Source of the DNA: Reyranella sp.
GTDB taxonomy: Bacteria > Pseudomonadota > Alphaproteobacteria > Reyranellales > Reyranellaceae
Length of the DNA stretch: 13,472 nt
Assembly: GCA_016780605.1 (NCBI GenBank)
Contig: JADHLS010000046.1
Coordinates: forward strand, 1-13,472
Direction of reading: 5' to 3'
The translations under genes were made by a program, and so were the position numbers. Below, piece after piece: positions 1-5,915 of the stretch (its first letter is position 1; each line of letters begins with the position of its first letter). The notes beneath the pieces were generated by a model, which searched no databases, was not told the origin of the DNA, and saw only the letters and a program-made list of their open reading frames with translations.

Positions 1-273
1 CGGGAACTGGACCTCGCCGATGCCGGGCGAGCCCAGGCTGCAGGCCCGGAACACGCCCTGGTCCAGCCACAGGCGCAGTGTGACCGCCATGGTGTGCAGA
101 CCCGACGCGATCAGGCCGCCGAATGTCCACTTCTTGGCAAACTCAGCGTCGGTGTGGAAGGGCTGCGGATCCCACTGCCGGGCGAAATCGATGATGGACG
201 CTTCGGTCATCGTCAGGCCGGCACTGGTGAACCGGTCACCGACCTTGAAGTCCTCGTAATAGCGAATGCTCAC
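1..273 (-). CDS. MaoC-family dehydratase, C-terminus cut off by window edge
   Basis: The 91 visible residues read as the first half of a MaoC-like hotdog dehydratase/hydratase. These enzymes usually hydrate enoyl-CoA thioesters in the cytoplasm. The N-terminus has the family's YYEDFKVGD opening. Residues 34-42 (WDPQPFHTD) carry the hydratase-2 Asp and His, here D35 and H40, with the same five-residue spacing as in R-specific enoyl-CoA hydratases. Residues 52-60 (GGLIASGLH) match the substrate-loop region. The start is a GTG at 273; a GGAG seven bases upstream supports it and no in-frame ATG lies nearby. The gene is divergent from the Bug-family gene at 454. The substrate cannot be read from the sequence. 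Family call is firm; the 3' half lies outside the window. Confidence 0.85.
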   Translation of the reverse strand, partial: MSIRYYEDFKVGDRFTSAGLTMTEASIIDFARQWDPQPFHTDAEFAKKWTFGGLIASGLHTMAVTLRLWLDQGVFRACSLGSPGIGEVQFP

Positions 274-274
274 G

Positions 275-284
275 GGAGCGCTCC
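275..284. repeat. 10-bp perfect palindrome over the MaoC gene's ribosome binding site
   Basis: GGAGCGCTCC is a perfect palindrome immediately upstream of the GTG start of the MaoC-like gene, and it includes that gene's GGAG Shine-Dalgarno element. It could be an operator half or chance in GC-rich DNA. The remaining divergent gap (to 453) shows no strong promoter; TTGTGT at 382-387 and TCTGAT at 405-410, 17 bp apart, are only a weak candidate for the rightward gene. Confidence 0.25.
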
Positions 285-453
285 ATGCACGCGACGTCGG
301 CGGCAGAGTAGGTGTCGGGGGCGGGATGTCCACGAAGCCGATCGACCTCGGAGCCTCGCCGCAAGCCTATGTGGGCGGCGATTGTGTCGAGTCTAGGACG
401 TCCATCTGATGGGTCTGTGCTAGCTTGCCGGCCGAAAAAGTGGAGGCGTTCTT

Positions 454-1455
454 ATGTCGAGTAATCCCACCCGCCGACGGGCGATGGGTTTGGCCAGTGC
501 GGCAGGAATTGCAGCCGGGACCATGCTGGCCGGGCCGGCAATCGCGCAGGCGCCGTGGCCCAACAAGCCGGTGCATTTCATCGTGCCGTTTCCGCCGGGC
601 CAAGCCGCCGACATTTTTGCCCGGCTGATGGCCGAGAAGCTGACCGAAATGTGGAAGCAGCAGGTCGTGGTCGAGAACAAGGCCGGCGGCAGCGGCATTC
701 CGGCGACCGAGTATGGCAAGGCGGCCGCGCCTGACGGCTACACGCTGATGGTCGTGTCGAGCGGCACCTTCGGCGTCAATCCGAGTCTTTACCCCGACTT
801 GCCGTATCGACCGCTTGTCGACTTCCTGCCGATCTCCAACATCTTTCTGGTGCCGCTGGTGATCGTGGCCCATCCCAGCTTTCCGGCGAACACCCTTGCC
901 GAGCTGATCGACCTGGCGCGCAAGGAGCCGGGACAACTCAGCTACGCTTCGGCGGGGCCGGGGACGTCGCAGCACCTCGCCATGGAGCTCTTCAAGCTGC
1001 GCGCCAAGCTCGACATCGTGCACATTCCCTACAAGGGCAGCGGCCCGGCCATGGCCGATCTTCTGGGCGGCCACGTCAAGCTGATGATGGACAGCACGGC
1101 GGCCGCGTTGGGTCCGATCAGCGACAAGCGCATCAAGGCGCTGGCGGTGACGACGGCGCGGCGCGCCGCCCCGCCGCTCGATGGCATTCCGCCGATCGCC
1201 GACACGCTTGCGGGCTTCGATGCCGCCGGCTGGTCGGGCCTTGCCGCGCCGGCGCGCACGCCGCTCGAGATCGTCGCCAAGGTCAACAAGGACATCAACA
1301 CGCTGCTGCAGGATGCCGCCATCATCCGTCAGATCGAGCAGAAGGCTGCCATGCCCGCGCCCGGCTCGCCCATCCAGTTCGCCGAGTTCATCAAGAAGGA
1401 GATCGACACCTGGGGCGAGGTGGTCCGCGCGACGGGAACGAGACCGGGGACCTAA
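454..1455 (+). CDS. Bug/TctC-family tripartite tricarboxylate transporter substrate-binding protein
   Basis: This 333-residue protein is a periplasmic solute-binding protein of the Bug (TctC) family, which bind small carboxylates and related compounds for TTT transporters. The N-terminus has a twin-arginine-like RRRAMGL (residues 7-13), a hydrophobic stretch to about 27, and an AQA cleavage site at 31-33. The mature part shows the family landmarks PFPPGQAAD (45-53), VVENKAGGSG (72-81), DGYTL (94-98) and an HIPYKGSGPA segment mid-protein. The usual glycine-rich ligand loop reads GQAAD here. The start is supported by GGAGG seven bases upstream of the ATG at 454. No TctA or TctB membrane gene is in the window, so it is an orphan binding protein, as is common in Bug-rich genomes. 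Its TAA stop overlaps the end of the convergent YeiH gene by 4 bp. The ligand is not predictable. Confidence 0.92.
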   Translation: MSSNPTRRRAMGLASAAGIAAGTMLAGPAIAQAPWPNKPVHFIVPFPPGQAADIFARLMAEKLTEMWKQQVVVENKAGGSGIPATEYGKAAAPDGYTLMVVSSGTFGVNPSLYPDLPYRPLVDFLPISNIFLVPLVIVAHPSFPANTLAELIDLARKEPGQLSYASAGPGTSQHLAMELFKLRAKLDIVHIPYKGSGPAMADLLGGHVKLMMDSTAAALGPISDKRIKALAVTTARRAAPPLDGIPPIADTLAGFDAAGWSGLAAPARTPLEIVAKVNKDINTLLQDAAIIRQIEQKAAMPAPGSPIQFAEFIKKEIDTWGEVVRATGTRPGT

Positions 1456-2513
1456 GGGACCCCGAGCGTCCGCAGGCCGTAGATCAGGCTCACCACCAGC
1501 ACGCCGATGAACGCGGTCTGGGTGATCAGCAGCATCACCGGCGCGATGCCGATGCGGGCGAGCGCCAGCAGCGACGTCTTGATGCCGAGGGCGGCGATGG
1601 CGGTGATGATCAGGAATGAGGAGATCTCGGCCACGGCCGCCTTCACGCCGGGCGGCACGATGCCCACCGAGTTGAGCGCGGCGAGCGCGAGAAAGCCGAA
1701 CAGGAACACCGGCGGCGAAGGTCGGGCCTCGCCGGCCGCTGCACCGCTTCGTGCCACCCACCAGGCGATGCCGGCGATGGCCGGCAACAGGAACGCCACG
1801 CGCAGCAGCTTGGTGATGATCGCCTCGGTCAGAACCTGCGGGCCCATGGTCTGTCCGGCGCCCGCGACCTGGGCCACGTCGTGGATGGCGCCGCCCAGGA
1901 ACACGCCCATCTCATGCAGCGAATAGCCCAGCACGGGCTGCAGCGTGGGATAGATCACCATCACCACCGTGCTGAGGAAGTTCACGCCCATGACCGTGAA
2001 GGCAAGGTCACGATCGGAATTTTCATGCTTGGGCAGCACGGCGGAAGCGGCCATCGCCGCCGCGGCGCCGCACACGCCGGTGGCGCAGCCGGTCAGCAGG
2101 CCGAAGTCGCGGCTGAGCCCGAACAGCCGCGCCGCCCATGCGCCGAACACGATGGTGCATGAAACCGCTGCCAGCGCGATCAGGACCGGCAGCGCACCAC
2201 CGTCGATCAGCTGGCCGAAGGTGAGCCGCGCCCCATAGAGTGCGACGCCGACGCGCAGCCGCGTGCGGCCGGCGAACTCGATGCCGGGCTTCAGCGCTGC
2301 GCGATCCGACAGCGGCTGCAGTGCCATGCCGACCACCAGCGTCAGGATCAGCGGTGGAATCCAGACGGCGCCGAAGCGCAGAAAGTTCTGCTTGTCGGCG
2401 ACGAAGGCGACCGCGGCGATGACGGCGCACAGCGCCACGCCGGGCGCCACCCGGCGGAGATTGTGGGGCGCCCAGAGCCGAACGATTTCGACGGCGACGG
2501 CGCTGCTACGCAT
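1452..2513 (-). CDS. YeiH-family (UPF0324) putative sulfate exporter membrane protein
   Basis: The 353-residue product is an inner-membrane protein of the YeiH family, annotated elsewhere as putative sulfate exporters although the substrate is not well established. It has about ten hydrophobic segments. The family's characteristic motifs are visible: a glycine/cysteine-rich GCATGVCGAAAAMAASAVLP stretch at 142-161 and GAIHDVAQVAGAG at 208-220. Length is typical. The ATG at 2511-2513 lies inside the last codons of the upstream biotin-carrier gene (8-bp overlap) and has no close Shine-Dalgarno element, so translation is probably coupled. It is the last gene of a three-gene minus-strand operon and meets the Bug-family gene tail to tail with a 4-bp overlap. 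Family assignment is confident; transported solute is not. Confidence 0.9.
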   Translation of the reverse strand: MRSSAVAVEIVRLWAPHNLRRVAPGVALCAVIAAVAFVADKQNFLRFGAVWIPPLILTLVVGMALQPLSDRAALKPGIEFAGRTRLRVGVALYGARLTFGQLIDGGALPVLIALAAVSCTIVFGAWAARLFGLSRDFGLLTGCATGVCGAAAAMAASAVLPKHENSDRDLAFTVMGVNFLSTVVMVIYPTLQPVLGYSLHEMGVFLGGAIHDVAQVAGAGQTMGPQVLTEAIITKLLRVAFLLPAIAGIAWWVARSGAAAGEARPSPPVFLFGFLALAALNSVGIVPPGVKAAVAEISSFLIITAIAALGIKTSLLALARIGIAPVMLLITQTAFIGVLVVSLIYGLRTLGVP

Positions 2514-2727
2514 CTAGAATGGCGACAAGCTGGCCTTCGCCGATCGCCTCGCCTTCGCTGACCCTGATCTCCTTGATGGTGCCCGCCTTGGGCGAGAGCA
2601 CGGGGATCTCCATCTTCATCGACTCCAGGATCATGATCTCGCCATCGGCCTCGATCTTGTCCCCCGGCTTGGTCTGGATCTTCCAGACATTGCCGGCGAT
2701 CTCCGACTTCACGTTGATGACGGCCAT
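2506..2727 (-). CDS. Free-standing biotin/lipoyl carrier (biotin carboxyl carrier-like), 73 residues
   Basis: The protein consists only of one biotinyl/lipoyl attachment domain. The modification site is in ESMKME at residues 35-40, with K38 the expected biotinylated lysine; the flanking methionines favour biotin over lipoate. Before it come the usual GxVWKIxxKxGDxIxxDGxI pattern (12-31), and after it PKAGTIKEIRVSEGEAIGEG (47-66) completes the beta-sandwich. Length matches the small single-domain carriers found in some bacteria, far shorter than AccB. The ATG at 2725-2727 begins 26 bp after the stop of the duplicated-repeat gene, and an AGAGGG lies close to it. No biotin carboxylase or carboxyltransferase is in the window, so its partner is unknown. 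Its TAG stop overlaps the YeiH start. Domain call is very firm; role is open. Confidence 0.93.
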   Translation of the reverse strand: MAVINVKSEIAGNVWKIQTKPGDKIEADGEIMILESMKMEIPVLSPKAGTIKEIRVSEGEAIGEGQLVAILDA

Positions 2728-2753
2728 GCCCTCTCGATCTCCCGCGCCTCTGC

Positions 2754-3539
2754 TCAACCGATCTTTTCGGCCACCGCAAGGGCGAAGGCAAGGGCGGACC
2801 GGCCCGGGCGAGCGCCAAGCCGGTATGCAGCCTGGTTCACTTCCGACAGGAAACCGTCCAGCAGCGTCGAGCGGCCATCGCCGATGCGCGCCGACATGGT
2901 CGAAACGGCGGCGCCGGCGATCCCCGCTTGGTCGAGGATGGCGAGGCCCGCCACCCCCGCATGCTCCATCCCGAACCCGGCATCGTTGAAGAGCACCAGC
3001 AGCGGCCCGAATGCCGCAGCCGTTTCGCCCGCCGGCACGCCGCCATGGCTGCCGCTGGCCACGACCTTGCCGCGATCGCGCGCCGTCGCCAGCGAAATCG
3101 AATCCACACACACGATGCGACCGGCCATGGTTCGGCCTTCAGTCAGTGGCGCCGGTTTGGGATGCGGCCATGGTGCCGTCTTCAGGAGCTCGGCCGCTTC
3201 CGCCACGCTCTGTCCGGCCATGACGCCGCAGGCCGCCGCGAGAGGATTGGCGCGGCTGATGATGCCGCGCTTCAGCATGTCTGCGCCGTCGCCGATGCGT
3301 GCGCTGCCGCTGAGCGCCGCCGCCATCGCCATGCCGTGAGATTGGGCCCAGGCGAGCCCGCTGACGCCTGCCTCGTCACGGCCGATGCCGGCATCGTTAT
3401 GAATGGCCGCCCGCGCGCCCGCCTTGGCGGAGAGATAGGCCGCGTAGACCGCCCCATGCGAGCCGCCGACCACCACCCCGCCATCGGCTGCTGGAGGCAG
3501 CTTGGTCACGCTGGGCACGGCGACGACGGAAACGGTCAT
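2754..3539 (-). CDS. Unknown-function protein made of two tandem ~137-residue repeats
   Basis: I do not recognise an established function for this 261-residue protein. It has no signal peptide and no clear transmembrane helix. Its halves align without gaps at an offset of 137 residues: GSHG at 26-29 and 163-166, NDAGIG/NDAGFG at 48-53 and 185-190, AGVSGLA/AGVAGLA at 57-63 and 194-200, and identical SARIGDG at 79-85 and 216-222. Beyond these, L89/L226, G92/G229, S95/S232, N98/N235, G105/G242 and G109/G246 also match. The conserved His, Asp and Asn suggest two related ligand or catalytic sites in an intramolecular dimer. The ATG at 3537-3539 follows AGAAGG eight bases upstream. It is the first gene of the operon with the biotin carrier and YeiH protein, and diverges from the DTW gene 38 bp away. 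Confidence 0.85.
   Translation of the reverse strand: MTVSVVAVPSVTKLPPAADGGVVVGGSHGAVYAAYLSAKAGARAAIHNDAGIGRDEAGVSGLAWAQSHGMAMAAALSGSARIGDGADMLKRGIISRANPLAAACGVMAGQSVAEAAELLKTAPWPHPKPAPLTEGRTMAGRIVCVDSISLATARDRGKVVASGSHGGVPAGETAAAFGPLLVLFNDAGFGMEHAGVAGLAILDQAGIAGAAVSTMSARIGDGRSTLLDGFLSEVNQAAYRLGARPGRSALAFALAVAEKIG
2772..3527 (-). repeat. Coding-level tandem duplication inside the unknown-function gene
   Basis: Residues 5-119 (3183-3527) and 142-256 (2772-3116) of the encoded protein are homologous copies that line up with no insertion or deletion. Diagnostic matches occur throughout, not only in short motifs. The DNA copies have diverged too far for a recent nucleotide-level duplication. Confidence 0.85.
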
Positions 3540-3540
3540 G

Positions 3541-3570
3541 GCGACAGCCTTCTGGCGAACGGTCTATACG
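3541..3570 (+). promoter_or_regulatory. Candidate promoter for the DTW gene, possibly leaderless
   Basis: The 38-bp gap between the two divergent starts contains GCGACA (3541-3546) and TATACG (3565-3570), 18 bp apart; each matches four of six bases of the sigma-70 consensus. Initiation about seven bases after the -10 box would fall at or next to the DTW ATG at 3578. No Shine-Dalgarno element precedes that ATG, consistent with a leaderless mRNA. The match is modest. Confidence 0.35.
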
Positions 3571-3577
3571 TCCGTGC

Positions 3578-4273
3578 ATGAGCGAAGCCACCTTGGCAAA
3601 ACCCTGCCCGTGCGGGCGACCACCCGCGCTCTGCGTTTGCCCGCCCACGCCTGTCGTCGACAACAGGGTGGCGGTGCTCATCCTGCAACATCCACAGGAG
3701 CAGGACCGCGTGCTGGGCACGGCTCGGTTGCTGGCGCACTCACTCACTGACGCTCGCGTCTCAGTGGGGCTATCCTGGCGCAACCTCGGCCATGCACTGA
3801 CCCTGCCGAATGAACAACGCTCCGCCGATCCCCGTCAATGGGGTGTGCTGTATCTCGGGGGCGGCAAGATTGGTGACAATGCACGGCGGTTGTGCAAGGA
3901 CCCGCTGCTCGCGGTCGGTCGAGATGGCGAGCCGCTGGCCGATCAGGCGACTGCGTTGGCCGGCCTGCAGGGCATCGTCGCACTCGACGGCAACTGGGCG
4001 CAGGCCAAGGCACTGTGGTGGCGCAACGCCTGGCTCACGCGACTGCGCCGCCTTGTTGTCGTGCCCGACGGACCTTCTCTTTACGGCAACCTGCGGCGCG
4101 AGGCGCGGGCCGATGCTTTGTCGACGCTGGAGTCCGTGGCGTTGGCGCTCTCCGTCCTCGAACGCGATGCGACGATCCGCGAGCGCCTGCTTGTGCCGTT
4201 TCGTGAGTTGGTCGGACGCGCCCGAAGCGCGGGAATCCGCGATTCGAAACGGGATCGTCGGACACGCCGTTAG
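3578..4273 (+). CDS. DTW-domain protein, predicted tRNA-uridine aminocarboxypropyltransferase
   Basis: The 231-residue product belongs to the DTW family. Its characterised members (TapT/DTWD types) transfer the 3-amino-3-carboxypropyl group of S-adenosylmethionine to a tRNA uridine in the cytoplasm, giving acp3U. Near the N-terminus is a likely metal-binding cysteine cluster, C10, C12, C19 and C21. HPQE at 38-41 and STLES at 182-186 are conserved family sites. The signature segment reads LDGNWAQAKALWWRN (136-150); the namesake D-x-T-W is DGNW here, so Asn replaces Thr. The basic tail (RDSKRDRRTRR) could contact RNA. No ribosome binding site is visible before the ATG. The thioesterase gene follows after 30 bp and may be co-transcribed. 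The family is clear; the modified tRNA position is inferred. Confidence 0.9.
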   Translation: MSEATLAKPCPCGRPPALCVCPPTPVVDNRVAVLILQHPQEQDRVLGTARLLAHSLTDARVSVGLSWRNLGHALTLPNEQRSADPRQWGVLYLGGGKIGDNARRLCKDPLLAVGRDGEPLADQATALAGLQGIVALDGNWAQAKALWWRNAWLTRLRRLVVVPDGPSLYGNLRREARADALSTLESVALALSVLERDATIRERLLVPFRELVGRARSAGIRDSKRDRRTRR

Positions 4274-4277
4274 CTTC

Positions 4278-4283
4278 TATACT
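4278..4283 (+). promoter_or_regulatory. Possible -10 element upstream of the thioesterase gene
   Basis: TATACT at 4278-4283, just after the DTW stop codon, matches five of six -10 consensus bases. The corresponding -35 position (around 4255-4260) is poor. It may give the thioesterase its own transcription start, or be chance. Confidence 0.2.
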
Positions 4284-4303
4284 GGGACGATGTCCGAGAC
4301 GTC

Positions 4304-4726
4304 ATGCCCCTGACCAGCCGACACGAAGTGACCGTCGAGTGGGGCGACTGCGATCCCGCCGGCATCGTTTACTATCCGTCGTACTTTCGCTGGTGCGACC
4401 AAGCGACCTTCCGCCTGTTCCTGTCGGCGGGGCTGACGCGCGACCAAACCCATGGCGGGCAGTGGAAGGAAGGGACGCCCCTGGTCGCCGCCGAATGCTC
4501 CTTCCGGCGCGCCTCGCAGACCGGCGAAAAGCTGGTGATCGAAAGTCACATCTCGCGCTTTGGCCGCAGCTCCTTCACCATTGCGCATGTGTTCCGTGAT
4601 GCCTCGGGTGCAGTCGCGGCTGAGGGCACCGAGACGCGCATCTGGGCCAAGAAGGAGGGCGACGCGCGCTCCCTGAAGGCGGTGCCGATTCCCGATGACG
4701 TGCGGAAGCGGCTCGGCGGATCATAA
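4304..4726 (+). CDS. 4-hydroxybenzoyl-CoA thioesterase-family (hotdog) acyl-CoA thioesterase
   Basis: This 140-residue cytoplasmic hotdog-fold protein is predicted to hydrolyse an acyl- or aroyl-CoA thioester. Its N-terminus (EWGDCDPAGIVYYPSYFRW, residues 12-30) closely follows the Pseudomonas 4-hydroxybenzoyl-CoA thioesterase, and even the numbering of the nucleophilic Asp, D17, coincides. Other family features are GTPLV at 57-61 and the SRFGRSSF strand mid-protein. Length is typical. An ATG at 4290 is out of frame, so the ATG at 4304 is the start. It sits 30 bp after the DTW gene on the same strand. Its TAA overlaps the 3' end of the convergent acyltransferase gene by 6 bp. Without aromatic-degradation neighbours the substrate is uncertain; a YbgC-like general role is possible. 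Confidence 0.9.
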   Translation: MPLTSRHEVTVEWGDCDPAGIVYYPSYFRWCDQATFRLFLSAGLTRDQTHGGQWKEGTPLVAAECSFRRASQTGEKLVIESHISRFGRSSFTIAHVFRDASGAVAAEGTETRIWAKKEGDARSLKAVPIPDDVRKRLGGS

Positions 4727-5860
4727 GCGGACCTGCAAGTCGGCGCGCTGCTTGACCAAGTCCGGTTGTCGCCGCGCCAAAACCGCCCGCAACCGACGTC
4801 CGCCGGGCAATTCGACGAAGTAGTGCAGCAGGGTCGCCACGATCATGCAGGTGGTGCCGGCGGCAATGATGCCGGCGAGCGTGCTCCAGCCCTGCGCAAT
4901 GCCCCAACGGATGACGGCGAAGCCCAGCACGACGTGAATCAGATAGAGCGGATAGGAGATCTTCCCGACGAAGATCAAGGGACGCCAAGTGAGCCACTTG
5001 CCGTGCGGCCCGATGGCAAACCATACGAGGCCGGTGAATGCAATGGTGAGCGGAAGATAGATCGTGCCCGGCGTGTCGAACGATCGCTCGCCGCCCCCTA
5101 AGGCCGTGACGCCGATGGCGCAGGCGAGCGACAGCCAGGTGATCCATCGCGCTTGGCCCGCATGGATGCGATAGAGGCAGATCCCGATCAGGAAGAAGTT
5201 GCTGTAGTAGATCAGCAGCACGATGGAGAGTCGGTAGTGCAGCTTGACGTCGATGGTGAGGATGACGGCGGCGCTCACCGCAACGGCGAGAAGGCCGAGC
5301 CATTCGACACGCCGCACCAGGCCCAGCACCAGGATCAGCGCCATGCCGACGTAGAAGAGCAGTTCATAGGTCAGCGTCCAGTAAGGCATGTCCATACCGG
5401 TCTGGCCGAACAGGCTGGGCGCCATGGTGAGATTCGCCAGGAACTGCGGCAGCGTCGGCGCATCCAATATCGGCACGGGCCACAAGGAGCGGATGGCGGT
5501 GGCGATCAGCAGGGCCGCCAGGAAGGCCGGCACCAGGCGCGCCACGCGGGAGACTGCGAATTCGCGGATCGCTTTCTTGCGCTCGATCGTCATCAGGATG
5601 ACGAAGCCGCTGATGATGAAGAACAGCTCGACACCGAAGTGCCCCGGTCCCAGGTCGACCGGGAGGGGAACCCGCCCGGGATAAAGCACGTCGTAGTACT
5701 GCGCGTGATGGTGCAACATCACCGCCGCCGCTGCGAACCCGCGCAGCACATCAAGGCCGGCAATGCGCTCATATTCTGCCTGCACCTGGGCCGTCCCTGT
5801 GAGTTGTCGAAGGTGGCGCCCGATCAGTCCGGCCGTCGGTTGTGGATACCTCCCTTGCAC
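4721..5860 (-). CDS. Acyltransferase-3 family (OafA/YrhL-like) membrane O-acyltransferase
   Basis: The product is a polytopic inner-membrane acyltransferase of the type that adds acetyl or other acyl groups to sugars of lipopolysaccharide, exopolysaccharide or nodulation factors. Visible motifs are LDVLRG (36-41), the histidines H50-H52, GHFGVELFFIISGF (73-86), and the Arg-rich RVARLVP (105-111). About ten hydrophobic segments follow, ending in a family-like ISYPLYLIH region. The long frame starts at a GTG (5858-5860) with no good Shine-Dalgarno element. A GTG at residue 26 (5783-5785) has AGGGA upstream and would give a more usual short lead before LDVLRG, so the true start may be 5785. It is the last gene of a three-gene operon behind the aminotransferase and FAD oxidoreductase, and overlaps the thioesterase by 6 bp. 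Confidence 0.9.
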   Translation of the reverse strand: MQGRYPQPTAGLIGRHLRQLTGTAQVQAEYERIAGLDVLRGFAAAAVMLHHHAQYYDVLYPGRVPLPVDLGPGHFGVELFFIISGFVILMTIERKKAIREFAVSRVARLVPAFLAALLIATAIRSLWPVPILDAPTLPQFLANLTMAPSLFGQTGMDMPYWTLTYELLFYVGMALILVLGLVRRVEWLGLLAVAVSAAVILTIDVKLHYRLSIVLLIYYSNFFLIGICLYRIHAGQARWITWLSLACAIGVTALGGGERSFDTPGTIYLPLTIAFTGLVWFAIGPHGKWLTWRPLIFVGKISYPLYLIHVVLGFAVIRWGIAQGWSTLAGIIAAGTTCMIVATLLHYFVELPGGRRLRAVLARRQPDLVKQRADLQVRL

Positions 5861-5880
5861 CGTGGCCGGGGTGACCAGCG

Positions 5881-5895
5881 CGTGACAAGGTCACG
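5881..5895. repeat. Short hairpin between the FAD oxidoreductase and acyltransferase genes
   Basis: CGTGAC (5881-5886) and GTCACG (5890-5895) form a perfect 6-bp stem with a 3-base loop in the 55-bp gap. A nearby GTGACC also pairs with the GGTCAC at 5889-5894. There is no T tract, so a terminator is unlikely; an mRNA stability or processing element is possible. Confidence 0.3.
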
Positions 5896-5915
5896 GCACC
5901 GTGAGGTCTTCTCGT

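Noticed and set aside
367..1761. 464-residue minus-strand open frame
   Set aside because: It lies antisense to the Bug-family gene and part of the YeiH gene, is Arg/Gly/His-rich with no family motif, and is explained by GC-rich codon bias in the real frames.
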